Part shown: positions 24,098 to 36,656 of the stretch, in pieces
Numbering within the stretch: the first letter of the stretch is position 1
How the letters are laid out: each line of letters starts with the position of its first letter
Source: Chloranthus sessilifolius
Taxonomy: Eukaryota; Streptophyta; Magnoliopsida; Chloranthales; Chloranthaceae
Direction: 5' to 3'
DNA length: 64,000 nucleotides
NCBI GenBank assembly: GCA_021018995.1
Contig: CM037589.1
Coordinates: 8,695,001-8,759,000 of the forward strand
Notes under the pieces: model-generated
Database searches by the model: none
Told to the model about the DNA's origin: nothing
The model's input: only the letters and a program-made list of their open reading frames with translations
Position numbers and translations under genes: made by a program

Positions 24098-25120
24098 TAG
24101 GGATGCAGGTTCAGTGTACCAAAGTGAATTGAAATCAAAATTTTCGGTTTTCGGTTCGGTACACTACAAACTGAAATCGAACCGAACTATGAATCGGTTC
24201 GGTTCGGTGTACCAATTTCCACGAATGTCCAAACCGAAATAGAAATCGAAACCCATTTTTTCGGTTTTCTATTCGGTTTAGATAAGATCGATTCGATCGG
24301 TTTGAATTCTAGGGAGAGAGAGAAGGATTCTAGAGAGAGATTTAGAAGAATACCCAAATAATAGTTTCTAGAGAGAAATTCTCCATCAACCTCCTCTCGC
24401 CGGATTTCTCCTCTCCTCGCAGTTCTCCGCACCGCCCATTGTCAGATCTAAGCTCAGACATGGATATTTGGGTCGGGTGAGGCCATGAGGGCTTGACTTT
24501 TGTGATGAGGAGTAAAACCGATGTTTGAGTAATGGTGGACGCCATTAAAGCTCAAGATCGGAGAGGACATTAGAGCTCGACGTCGGAGTTCTCCTTCCTC
24601 TCCCTAGAGTCTCTCTCTCTCTCTCTCTCTCTCTCTGAGACTACTTTTTTCTTTTGATGATGACTCTTTGTATTTACTAGTATATATAATATGTTATATA
24701 TATAATAATATAATATAATATATATTAATATTATATATATAGCTTGGGAGTTGGGAGACAGCTATATTGGAATTGAATTTTTTTTTAAACGAGTTGTATG
24801 GGATTTGGACATGTAGGCGGACAGCTGCAGAGAGAGAGAGAGAGGAGAAAAAAAAAGGAAAAAACTCAAAAAGCCTTAAAAGCACCAATTAGGTGTAGGC
24901 TCGGTTTGGGGAGTCAGTTCGGGTCGGTTTGGGCCGGTTCATACTGGTTTTGACCTATTAATGGGTCGGTTTACTCAACCTACCTAATCGGCTCTCGGTT
25001 TTCAGCCAGCCAAACCAAAAATTGAACTTATTTCACTTCGGTTCAGTTCGGTTTAAGTCGGTTTTCGAGGCGGTTCGGGAGGGCCGGTTTTTGGTGTTCG
25101 ATTTAGGGTTTGTATCCCTA
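24098..25120. mobile_element. hAT-1 copy in unit 2
   Basis: Same termini and the same flanking GTATTGGG as the copy at 22241, hence copied with its host segment and not inserted separately. Confidence 0.9.
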
Positions 25121-25128
25121 GTATTGGG

Positions 25129-25530
25129 GTAGTGATAAGGGACTTTGAGGGTCTAGTGCTTGGATCGATGAGCAGAAGCTTTCAACGCACATGGGACCTG
25201 TTACACACAAAATTGTTTACTTTATATGATGGATTGTGTTCGCCCGCGATACTAGGTTTCAGGATATTATTCTTGAAAGTGACTCCCTTAATGCTGTTAA
25301 TCTTATTAACAATGCTTCGGAGGACCTTTCTGTGTTCTTTATGCTAGTACATGATATAAAGAATTGCTTGGCATCTTTTAAATCTGCAATATGTAGACAT
25401 CTAAACAAGGAAGCCAATTCAGTGGCTCGCGCTCTTGCCAAATTTGGTTCCAGCAACGATGTATCTCATGTGTGGTTGGAGGAAATTCCTTTATCTTTTG
25501 AGCACCTTGTTCTCTCTAATCCAGTTTAAT
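25129..25530 (+). pseudogene. LINE-1 RNase H domain, unit 2 copy
   Basis: Same blocks as the unit 1 copy (VIRDFEGLVLGSMS, LESDSLNAVNLINN, HLNKEANSVARALAKFG, ending LSNPV), with a few substitutions. The same frame change between blocks shows it predates the duplication. Confidence 0.85.
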
Positions 25531-25613
25531 GAATTGAATTATTTGCTTTCTAAAAAAAAAAACATGTTTAATTGGGCTGAGACATATGCCAATGATAAAT
25601 TATCACTTGGGAA

Positions 25614-25806
25614 TAGGGCTCTCAATGGGTTGGGTTGGGTCGGAATTTGGCCCGCACCCGGCCCGAAAAAAGTAGTACTTTTTATCAAGCAAACCCGGCC
25701 CGGTATCCAGATCGGGCTAAACATTTTACAAACCGGATAAATTCGTGCCAGGCTTGGGTTGAGTGTTCCAACACCCGGCCCACACCCGACCCGGATATAT
25801 ATATAT
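25614..25806. mobile_element. Left part of hAT-2, in unit 2
   Basis: Same TAGGGCTCTCAATGGG start as in unit 1; ends at a short (TA)n at the unit 2/3 junction. Confidence 0.8.
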
Positions 25807-25916
25807 ACTCAAAGGGCTACTAATAGCAATCCCAAATGGTGTAGGCCACCCGACGGAATCTAGAAAATGAATGTTGACAGGCCTGGAATAGAACAGCCAT
25901 CTTTGATGGTATTGGG

Positions 25917-26928
25917 TAGGGATGCAGGTTCGGTTGTACCGAAGTGAATTGAAATCAAAATTTTCGGTTTTCGGTTCGGTATACTACAAACTGAAATCGA
26001 ACCGAACTATGAATCGATTCGGTTCGGTGTACCGATTTCCACGAATGTCCAAACCGAAATAGAAATCGAAACCCATTTTTTCGGTTTTCGGTTCGGTTCA
26101 GAGAAGATCGGTTCGATCGGTTTGAATTCTAGGGAGAGAGAGAAGGATTCTAGAGAGAGATTTAGAAGAATACCCAAATAATAGTTTCTAGAGAGAAATT
26201 CTCCGTCAGCCTCCTCTCACCGGATTTCTCCTCTCCTCGGAGTTCTCCGCACCGCCCATCGTCAGATCTAAGCTCGGACATGGATATTTGGGTCGGGTGA
26301 GGCCATGAGGGCTTGACTTTTGTGATGAGAAGTAAAACCGATGTTTGAGTAATGGTGGACGCCATTAAAGCTCAAGATCGGAGAGGACATTAGAGCTTGA
26401 CGTCGGAGTTCTCCTTCCTCTCCCCAGAGTCTCTCTCTCTTTCTCTCTGAGACTACTTTTTTCTTTTGATAATGACTCTTTGTATTTACTAGTATATATA
26501 ATATGTTATATATAATAATATAATATAATATATATTAATATTATATATATAGCTTGAGAGTTGGGAGACAGCTATATTGGAATTGAATTTTTTTAAAAAC
26601 GAGTTGTATGGGATTTGGACATGTAGGCGGACAGCTGCAGAGAGAGAAAGAGGAGAAAAAAAAGGAAAAAAACTCAAAAAGCCTTAAAAGCACCAATTAG
26701 GTGTAGGCTCGGTTTGGGGAGTCGGTTCGGGTCGGTTTGGGCCGGTTCATGCTGGTTTTGACCTATTAATGGGTCGGTTTACTCAACCTACCTAATCGGT
26801 TCTCGGTTTTCAGCCAACCAAACCAAAAATTGAACTGATTTCACTTCGGTTCAGTTCGGTTTAAGTCGGTTTTCGAAGCGGTTCGAGAGGGCCGGTTTTT
26901 GGTGTTCGATTTAGGGTTTGTATCCCTA
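25917..26928. mobile_element. hAT-1 copy in unit 3
   Basis: Same termini and flanking 8-bp target word as the other two copies; a shorter CT run than in units 1 and 2. Confidence 0.9.
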
Positions 26929-26936
26929 GTATTGGG

Positions 26937-27340
26937 GCAGTGATAAGGGACTTTGAGGGTCTGGTGCTTGGATCGATGAGCAGAAGCTTTCAACGCACAT
27001 GGGACCTGTTACACACAAAATTGTTTACTTTATATGATGGGTTGTGTTCGCCCGCGATACTAGGTTTGCAGGACATTATTCTTGAAAGTGACTCCCTTAA
27101 TGCTGTTAATCTTATTAACAATGCTTCGGAGGACCTTTCTATGTTCTTTATGCTAGTACATGATATAAAGAATTGCTAGGCATCTTTTAAATCTGCAATA
27201 TGTAGACATCTAAACAAGGAAGCCAATTCAGTGGCTCGCGCTCTTGCCAAATTTGGTTCCAGCAACGATGTACCTCATGTGTGGTTAGAGGAAATTCCTT
27301 TATCTTTTGAGCACCTTGTTCTCTCTAATCCAATTTAATG
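26937..27340 (+). pseudogene. LINE-1 RNase H domain, unit 3 copy
   Basis: Collinear with the other two copies. An extra base near GGTTTGCAGGAC (about 27064-27075) brings DFEGLVLG.. and DIILESDS.. into one frame, but a stop follows at about 27178 (KNC then stop). Confidence 0.8.
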
Positions 27341-27423
27341 AATTGAATTATTTGCTTTTAAAAAAAAAAAAACATGTTTAATTGGGCTGAGACATATGCC
27401 AATGATAAATTATCACTTGGGAA

Positions 27424-28037
27424 TAGGGCTCTCAATGGGTTGGGTTGGGTCGGAATTTGGCCCGCACCCTGCCCGAAAAAAGTAGTACTTTCTATCAAGC
27501 AAACCCGGCCCGGTATCCTGATCGGGTTAAACATTTTATAAATCGGATAAATTCGTGCCAGGCTTGGGTTGAGTGTTTCAACACCCGGCCCGCACCCGAC
27601 CCGGATATATATATATATATACTTATCCTTTTAAAGTTATAAAAGAAATTCCTTTTAATTAAATATAATTTACTTAAGTCCGTTATAATCATTGTGCAAC
27701 CGCTGTCTGTTATAACCATTGTGCAACAAACTAAAACGAAATATGTGAATAAAATCATGTACCTAAGCCTTTATAATGTTAATATAATTATTTAATTAAA
27801 TTTTTAACCTACTTCAAACTTTTGTTAGTAGAAAAGAAGTTTAAGTCCAACCAAATTTTATTAGAAAAAAGGCTGAAAAAACCTTGAAAAAATACCCAAG
27901 TCCGGCCCAGCCTGGTATGGGTCGAACTTAGGCTAAGTACATCGCAGCTCGAGTTAGGGCCGAGCTGAAAATTTAAAAAACCCGGCCCGAATATATTAGG
28001 GCCGGGTTGAACCCTTCCCAACCCATTAAGAGCCCTA
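27424..28037. mobile_element. Non-autonomous hAT element (hAT-2), complete
   Basis: Starts TAGGGCTCTCAATGGG and ends CCCATTAAGAGCCCTA, a long inverted terminus. It is flanked by CTTGGGAA (27416-27423) and CTTGGGGAA (28038-28046), an 8-bp hAT-type duplication with one extra G. The interior has no transposase and is rich in CCCGGCCCG/GGGCCGGGTT words at both ends. It inserted just downstream of the LINE-1 poly-A tail. Confidence 0.85.
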
Positions 28038-28238
28038 CTTGGGGAATTTTGATGTGTGTAATAAGGCATAATGATAAATTGCATTTCAATAGGATGTAAT
28101 TTAACGGTGTAAATAAATGATAATACCCTTTCAAAAAAAAAAAAAAATGATAATACTCGGGGAGTCCCAATTTTGTTACAATGTCTTAGTGGAGGGTGCA
28201 CAAACTAAGGTGCGCCGCCCATACACCCACAAATATTT

Positions 28239-28255
28239 TGACGCACTCAATGACG
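28239..28255 (+). promoter_or_regulatory. as-1-like element, TGACG-N7-TGACG
   Basis: TGACG CACTCAA TGACG: two TGACG half sites 7 bp apart, the same spacing as in the classical as-1/ocs element bound by TGA bZIP factors. Many tau GST promoters carry such elements and respond to auxin, salicylate and xenobiotics. It lies 110 bases upstream of the TATA box. The functional role is inferred from the motif only. Confidence 0.6.
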
Positions 28256-28357
28256 TCTTTTAAGAATAACGTTGTTTTTTTTTTTTGATTCCAATCTTTT
28301 AAGAATAACTTGGAAAATGTTGAACGGGAAAGTCAAAAAGTCGCGAAACCAACATAA

Positions 28358-28831
<474 letters not shown>

Positions 28832-29353
28832 TAGTATAGTGGGTTAAGACTTAAAGAGTGATTTGTTGGCTTTGTTACCCATTATATCTGGTTATGGGTG
28901 GTTCTTATCCCCAATTTGTGGATCTCACGTTTCATAGTTTTAAGAAACTTCGATAACTTTTCGTTTTTTCACTATTATATAGTTGTAAGAGTTAAGAGTG
29001 GTTTTTGTTGTCTTATTAAAAAAAAAAAAGACTGGTTTTTGTTGTAAGTGACTCTCATGGACAACAAGACTATCTCAGGGTTGTTTACAAGATGATCTCA
29101 GCTCTCAATCCCCCCTAAATCCCTAAAAAAACAGCAAAAATTGAATGCAGATCCCTTTCTGCGTTCTCTTTATGAGGGATTAGCAATTTCCCTATTAGAT
29201 TGAGATCCCGGAGAGAAGGCAATTTGCGTTTAGGTCCCTCGTCGTTTCCTTTGGTTAGGAAGACCATTACAGCGAAGTGGCTTTCGGATGTCGCCATTCA
29301 CAAAGATAGGGGTAGTTTCGTAATTATGATAATTTAGAAAAATGAATAAGTAA

Positions 29354-29815
29354 GACTTGTGTTACTACCATGCCACTTTATTTTGTAGCCACCTCACTTA
29401 TACAAAGGAAAAATTCGTTGACTGCTTTAAATGAGACTGGTGATCCCTTTTTCGTCCCAAATTTTCACGCTAGATCTTGAGATCATGGACTTACTATCAG
29501 ACCGTCAGATATTGATTCCATATGAGACACATCCCAAAAGGTGAATGTGAACCAGGTTTGATGGTATGCTTTGATCACCTTCACTTTTTGGGATATGTGT
29601 CAACGTTGAATCAACATCTTTCTAATAGTAAGCCCATGATCTCAAGATCATTTGTGTGGAACATTGAGATGAAAAATTATCTCCATTATTTGAATAAAGT
29701 AGTCAACAAATTATCTCCATTATTTGAATAAAGCAGTCAACATTGAGATGAAAAAATTTTCCTCTGTTTAAGTTAGGTGGGTGTAACATAAAGTGGTTTG
29801 GTAGTAACATCAGCC
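29354..29815. mobile_element. Foldback MITE (Harbinger-like family, copy 2)
   Basis: About 460 bp, with both halves inverted over nearly the full length. The ends contain TGTTACTACCA and TGGTAGTAACA. Inner blocks are GATCTTGAGATCATGG on the left and CCATGATCTCAAGATCATT on the right, then ACACATCCCAAAAGGTGA against TCACTTTTTGGGATATGTG-type words. TAA lies just left; the right flank starts TTT, so the target duplication is unclear. Confidence 0.75.
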
Positions 29816-30399
29816 TTTAATTAAAGAGGAGAGAGAAAAAAGACATTAAATTTTGAGTTCTTTAGTACTTCTGAGTTCCTATCTAATTTTGAGTTCTTTA
29901 GCTCTTTTCAGTTCCTTAATCCCTTAGAGCCTGAAAATTTTGAGTTATAGTGTGGCTCTATCGAGCTCAAGCCGAGCTTCGAGCCAGATAAGTTGTATTA
30001 TAAATTTTTTTTTGCTAATGTATTTTTTAAACCTTATCTTCCCTTTTCAATAGATGAAAGCTCCAATAAATTGAATATATGAAAGCCCTAATCTCATTTT
30101 AGTCTTTTTTGGGTTTAATTGATCAATTGAAACTGAGAAAGATCGATTGAAGAAAGGTGTTTAAATTTAATACACTAAATTTTGATTAAAAGCCATAGTC
30201 TCATAGTAGGGTTACATGAGAATCTAAAATGTAGTGCTTGCTACCTGTGGCTGTGAATAAAGTATGGAGATGAGGTGATTAGCGTTCAGTCGTGTAGCGT
30301 GTAGGTGTAATCAATGACGTGTAGTGGGATAGGTGTTGATTGGTTGGTCGAATGTCGTGTTGGCTACTCACTGAGATGAGTGAGAAAAAGCGTTAATAG

Positions 30400-30454
<55 letters not shown>

Positions 30455-31229
30455 TAATGGAGAACGAGAAGTATGGTTCAAAATTTCGGCCGAAAACGAA
30501 ACCGCTATTTTGATCCTTTACAAGAAGAGAAGAGTGCAAGCTTTAATGGAGGATCATAACAATTAGATGAATCTAGTGAGACAGAGCTTTAATGGAGAAC
30601 GAGAAGCATGATTCAAAATTTCGGCCAAAAACAAAACCAATATTTTGATCCTTGACGAGAAGAGAAGAGTGCAAGCTTTAATGGAGGATCATAGGGATTA
30701 TATATTTATAACATATTTATCCATGATAAAGTAACAATTAGATGAATCTAGCAATTACTTATAAGGGAAAAAACTATAAAAATTATGTATAATATTTTAT
30801 CATATATAAAAATATTAAATAATAATAATCGAGCAGAGTCGGACGAGCCGAGATGTACAAGCTCAGCTCTATTATAAGCAAGCGACAAATAAATAGCTCG
30901 ACTCTAGCTCTTGAGCAAAGCTTAAGAGAGCAAAACCTCTCATTTTGAGCTGAGTCAGAGCTTCGAGTTGGCTCTATTGCGACTATACCTTTGATATGTA
31001 TAATATTTGCTTGACGATAGACGTCACTAGGTCATAATTCTACACTCATGATTGAACAATTTCTACCCTTCGATCAAATGTTTCCAAATTAGGGCTATTG
31101 GCAGAACAGGTCAGATAGGGTTGGACCAGACTGTTTTGGCTTTCCAATGGGGACCAGTCGAGGGCATATTACCCTTCTCTAAAAGTTTTGGTGGGGTCCG
31201 CCTAAAACAATATTGAGAAACTCTATCTC
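29816..31229. other. Intron spacer with (GA)n, a 135-bp duplication and GAGCTCG-rich ends
   Basis: (GA)n at 30404-30450 is followed by two units starting GCTTTAATGGAGAACGAGAAG (30451 and 30586), period 135; the second unit has a roughly 40-base insertion. The segment is bounded by words such as TATAGTGTGGCTCTATCGAG (29946) and GTTGGCTCTATTGCGACTATA (to 30987). These ends could mark a degraded hAT-like element of about 1 kb, but no convincing target duplication was found. No gene is seen. Confidence 0.5.
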
Positions 31230-32745
31230 AACGTGAGATGAGAGTGACCAGCGCTGTTCCATATATATAGTTTTACAAACAACAGATTTCCCTGATCTTG
31301 TGAGATCAGTTACAACAAATATTCAAAATATTTGAAGCATACAACAAGGTTGACAAACGGAAGGAGGCCACAGTTCGTTGTGAATAGGAGTTGAACATTA
31401 TTGAGATAAGGCCTGGACTCCTTTGATCAGATCTTTAGGGAGGTGGTTTCAATCATCAATTGTAGATAAGGAGTGAACTTTGTTGACTGTAGAATCACTG
31501 ATATCTTGTAATCTGGGATCTCATGATTCTCTAATATGGCCCCTCAAATTGAGCCAAGGAGCAGTGCAAAGGCCCAATTTGATACTTAGAGGAATGAATT
31601 GTGCCTTGGGAAATGGTTTGGTGAAGATGTCCGCAACTTGTTCGCTCGATGTTACAAACTTGGTGATGAGAGTTCCGAGGGCAATTTTCTCTCGGACATA
31701 ACGATAATCCATCTTAATGTGTTTAGTGCAATAGTGAAAGACTGGATTGACCGTCATATATAAGGTTGAGAGATTATCACAATGTAAGATCGGTGGACGA
31801 GATTGATAAAATACCGATATCTCGTAGAAGATAAGAGAGCCAAGTCAATTTGGCAGCTTAAGAAGCCATTGATCTGTCTTCGGCCTCGGCACTCGATTTG
31901 GCAATGGTAGTCTGCTTCTTTGCACTCCACGAGATATAGTTGCTGCCAAGAAACGTGCAAAATCCTGTAGTCGAACGTTTGGTGAGTGGGCAGCCAGCCC
32001 AATCGGCATTCGAAAAACCATGGAGATCAAGAGTGCTTTGCGTATGCGTAAACCATGCTGAAGTGTTCCATGCACATAACGTAGAATTCGCTTCACCGCT
32101 TTATAGTGTGCCATGGTTGGAGTGTGCATAAATTGGCGCACGAAATTGACGTTGTAGGATAGGTCCAGTCTAGTAAACGTGAGATACTGAAGAGCACCGA
32201 CATGACTCCGATAATGAGTTGGATCGGTAAAAAGGTTATGATCATATGTTGGTAGTTGCCCTTTAACAACCATATGAGTGTTGAGAGCTTTGCAATTTTG
32301 CATTTGGGCACGTGTAATGAGATATAGCATATTTGGAATTGACACAAAAAAAGTCCTTGTGAACGTTGAACTTCCACACCAAGAAAGTAATGAAGATCGC
32401 CGACATCTTTGATAGAAAACGAGCAAGAGCTTGAATCAACCAATCCAAAAGAGATGGATTATTTCCGGTGAGAGCCATATCGTCCACATAGATGAGAAGT
32501 AAAATGGTACCACGAGAAGAATGATGAATAAATTAGGACGGGTCTGCAATGTTGCAAAAGAAACCCAAGGTGGGTAAAAAATGACTCAACCAATCAAACC
32601 AGGCTCGTGGTGCCTATTTGAGCCCATAAGTGCCTTTTTAGCTGGCACACATTATCAGGGTGCAGAGGATCCTGAAATCCCGGGGGTTGCTCCATAAATA
32701 TGGGTTCTTGTAAAAAACAGTGGAGAAAAGCGTTTTTAACGTCAA

Positions 32746-33405
32746 GTTGTTGAAGCTGCCATTTACAAGCTACTGCGATCGTTAACACCAAGCGAATACT
32801 ACCAGGCTTTATAATTGGAGAGAAAGTATTGAAAAAATCAACGCCATCCATCTGATTGTAGCCATTTGCTGCTAATGTACTTTTAACCTATCAGAACCTC
32901 CATTAGGTAGTAATTTAGTTTTGTAGACCTAGCGACATCCGACCACATTCATTGATGGAGATCGAGTTGCCGAAGCTGCCATTTACAAGCTACTGCGATC
33001 GTTAACACCAAGCGAATACTACCAGGCTTTATAATTGGAGAGAAAGTATTGAAAAAATCAACGCCATCCATCTGATTGTAGCCATTTGCTGCTAATGTAC
33101 TTTTAACCTATCAGAACCTCCATTAGGTAGTAATTTAGTTTTGTAGACCTAGCGACATCCGACCACATTCATTGATGGAGATCGAGTTGCCGAAGCTGCC
33201 ATTTACAAGCTACTGCGATCGTTAACACCAAGCGAATACTACCAGGCTTTATAATTGGAGAGAAAGTATTGGAAAAATCAATGCCATCCATCTGATTGTA
33301 GCCATTTGTTGCTAATGTGCTTTTAACCTATCGAGACCTCCATTAGGTAGTAATTTAGTTTTGTAGACCTAGCGACATCCGACCACATTCATTGATGGAG
33401 ATCGA
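32746..33405. repeat. Tandem triplication of 220 bp inside Copia C
   Basis: Three head-to-tail units starting near 32746, 32966 and 33186, each with GAAGCTGCCATTTACAAGC near its start and CATTCATTGATGGAGATCGA at its end. Units 1 and 2 are almost identical; unit 3 has several substitutions. It lies within the reverse-transcriptase part of the fossil. Confidence 0.9.
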
Positions 33406-33703
33406 GGAACAAGGTCCCATGTGTTGTTGGCGGCAAGAGCATTGATCTCTTCATGCATTGTAGCAGTCAACCTAACATGTTTTAATGTTGATTTCACTGT
33501 TCGAGGTTCTGTAGGAACTGGTTCAAAGGAGAAAGAGAGGTGAAGGTCTGCATATTTCAGGTTGGATTTGCAGACTCCAGCTTGAGCACGAGTCACCATG
33601 GAGTGAGAGGGTACTAGTGTGGGCTAGGTCTGGAAAATGTTTCTGACGGCATGATAGGGGCCAAGTTCATGCACAACTTCAATTGAGGTTTGGTCAGTGT
33701 TAC

Positions 33704-34207
33704 CTTGGCACTTCTACTTTTGGGATTTTTGTCGTGCCGACACTTCGTAGCACTTGGCACCCGTGTCAACGCTTGGACACTCCTCAAACAACACGAAACT
33801 TCTAGACATAAATGAAAAATCAAATATTATTATTAAAATGCTCATTGTTTTAATACTATAATATACTTTTATTTAGGTTTGGGTGGTTAAAAACAATTTT
33901 ATACTATAATATTATTTTATTTAGGTTCACGACATATACTATGAATCTTTTCAGTACATATCTAAATTGGTTCTCTAAGATTTCCCTTTAATTTTTCTCT
34001 CTATATATGTTCTATATTTTTATTTTATCTTTTCAATACATATCTAAATTGATTCTCTGAGATTTTTCGTCAATTTTTCTCTATATATGTTTTGTATTTT
34101 GATTTTATTTTTCTTAAGGCCGTGCCGCCGTATTGAAAATTTTAAACATTGGTGTGCCAAACATCTGTTCGCACCTTGACACTTGGCACCCGTGCCATGT
34201 GCCCAGG
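33704..34207. mobile_element. Possible MITE-like insertion in Copia C
   Basis: About 500 bp of AT-rich non-coding sequence splits the Copia linker. Its ends read TACCTTGGCAC and, on the complement, TACCTGGGCAC, flanked by TA on both sides. GCACTTGGCACCCGTG-like words occur near both ends in direct orientation. The superfamily cannot be named. Confidence 0.4.
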
Positions 34208-35189
34208 TAATATTAGATTTGGTACTATGTTTCAGGCAAGTGTGGTTGCGCGTTGGTTGTGTTTTTGGGCTCCAGGGAGATCAATTTAGTTAGGTGTTGT
34301 GGACGGTGAAGGCTCAAGTGAGGTAGCTTGGTCAGTTTGGATAGTGCCTTGGGCTTCAGGATGTAATTCAGGATTTTGGACTTGATCATGTGATGGATAA
34401 ATGGGTGTGGCTGAAGGAATTGGTACAAACTCAGGTTCTGTTTGGTTGAGATTTAAACCTTCACATATTTTAGATGGAGCCTCTTCAAGATGTAACCGTT
34501 CTTCATACACGGCCAATTCACCAGTTATTTGACTTTTGCAATAAAGAGACGGTGGATCTTTAAATGGAAGCAAGTCTTCATCAAAAATCACGTGGCGAGA
34601 GATATAGATCTACCTAGTTGGAGGATATATATATATATGCTTGTATCCTTTGTGTTTAACACTGTAACCAAGAAAAACGCAAGGAAGAGATTTGGGATCA
34701 AGTTTAGAGCTGTGATAGTCACCCAAGTGAGGGAAACATTTACAGCCAAAAGTACGCAAAGATGAATAATCCGGATGTCACCCATGTAGCCAAAAGAAAG
34801 GAGAGTCCATATCAATTTGTGGTGAAAGGGAGGCGATTAATCAATAATACTGCAGTAGAGAAACAATCAAGCCAAAAATAAGAGGGGAGCTTGCATGAAA
34901 CATCATAGTTAGTCCCAATTCCGTGATGTTTCGATGTTTTCTTTCTGCTACCCCATTTTGCTTTGGGGGTTTTTGGACATTAAGGTTAATCTTGATCTTG
35001 GCATCGAATGAAATAAAGTTATTATAATGCACAATGCAATAAAAATTTCTGATTTTTTTCTTAAAGGGAACGACAAAGTTGATTCCTTGCTTCGTGACTT
35101 TGGAGAAGAGGGACTATATCCATATAAGAGGGAACATGCGGCTTGAGTATAGTGGCAACGAAGTTTTCGTACCCTTGACCAAGATCATT

Positions 35190-35891
35190 TGATGCAGGGC
35201 AAATCACACGCTAACCCTAAAATAGCATAAATCCCGCACGATAGGTTCTCAATCTTCAATTAAAACAAAAAAATAAATAAAAAGAAGAATATGATGTAAG
35301 ATCTTCGGATTGACTCCAAAGAGTCTTGTTGGCTTCGCACCAACGATAACTTTGAAGAATCACTCCTCAAAGGCGAAAACTCTTCGCAAGGTTTTTACGA
35401 AAGATTCACTCTTTCACAAGATGCACAAAAGCAACTTAATTTTATTTCATTCCTCATTATTAACTACTATAAAGTTATAAGGACCTTATATAGTAAGCCT
35501 AAAAGAAAGAAAGCCCTAAAACAAATCAACACTGAAAAAGACAAGTTTGCCCATAAAACTAAATTTTCATCCTTTGGCGGATATGGCTTTGTGACAAATT
35601 GATCGATCGATTTACAAACTTATAAATCACACGAAGTCGTAGACTACAATCAATCGATCGAAAATTTGGGATCGATCGATCGACTAAGAAAAGAAATTTG
35701 CCAAAAGTTCACAGCACACTACCCTCAATCGATCGATCGAATCTTTGAGATCGATCGATCGACCACAACACGCCCCAAATCTTTACGTCACGGGCCATTT
35801 GAAAGCCCATTTATGGGTCTACTTCTTCCTTACTGATTTCGTTCGTTTGACTCGGCCACAACTTAACCATGCGGATCTAAATTCCTCATCA
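35190..35891 (-). repeat. LTR of element D (3' in its own sense)
   Basis: 702 bp. Contains ATCGATCGATCGA-type palindromes between 35600 and 35763. Confidence 0.9.
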
Positions 35892-36074
35892 ATACCCTCT
35901 ACTTTGAAAAAGTTTGACCTCGAACTTTGGCCGACATCGATAGACATTATCAAGTATACTTGCTCTTCATCGATCTATAATTTTTTAACGGTCTCGGGGT
36001 CGGTAGGGCCTATCACGGATGTTTGTGCTTCAACGATCTTGGGCTCTTTAACGGTTCCGGGATCTGCAATGGTC

Positions 36075-36428
36075 TCACCAACAGGTATGGAACTCTTCAA
36101 CCGGATGTTGTTCAAGCACAAGATTAATACAAATAATTGGATATACTTGAGCAACGGGCTCAATTGGTTCTTCCATGGGCATGGAGGTACTCGGATTCAT
36201 CGTGAATTCGGTATCTTCCACCGGTAAAGGTATTGCCACGGGTGCGGGTACGGCTCTTGGGATGAAGCTTGTAACCTTCGACTTCAAAGCTAGAATTATT
36301 GTCAATACATCTTCGGATAAGTCGTGAATAAAAACCTTGATAAGTATTTTACTGATATTCTCATGCCATGCAATGACTATCCGACGCGACATTAGCAACT
36401 CACGGTAAGCATTGTTAAGAAGCATCAT
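36075..36428 (-). pseudogene. Short coding remnant inside LTR element D
   Basis: A minus-strand frame of 117 residues opens MMLLNNAYRELLMSRRIVIA and includes a proline-rich middle part. It lies just downstream of the primer-binding site, where gag is expected. It resembles the N-terminal gag-like frames of small non-autonomous LTR elements, but no defined domain was recognised. Fossil. Confidence 0.35.
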
Positions 36429-36656
36429 ATGTTTGAATAGGGAACCATATTGATCGAATGATCAACATTTTTTCTCACACCATAAATTTTCCACATTCGC
36501 CATCTTTTGATGCACAATCAGAATGTTCCACCATTTCACAAACTTTCTCATGGAAATTGTGTAATCGTTCAAATCACGAAGAACTTTGAGAATTTGATCT
36601 TCACTCATAATCGTTCAAATCACGAAGGACATTAGCAACCGGCTTTGATACCAATT

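Larger units (their letters stand above)
23988..25806 (+). repeat. Tandem segment, unit 2 of 3
   Basis: 1,819 bp and collinear with unit 1, including hAT-1 with both of its target copies. It differs mainly by point changes and microsatellite length. The left junction joins (TA)n to ACTCAAAG through the shared word TACT. Confidence 0.9.
25807..27620 (+). repeat. Tandem segment, unit 3 of 3
   Basis: 1,814 bp, collinear with the other units. On its right the (TA)n runs on into ACTTATCC and unique hAT-2 sequence, so this unit keeps the original right boundary. Confidence 0.9.

Noticed and set aside
29946-30987. A 1-kb hAT element with TATAGT ends
   Set aside because: The ends are alike only over a few bases and mostly in direct orientation, and the flanking octamers do not match; left as unassigned spacer.
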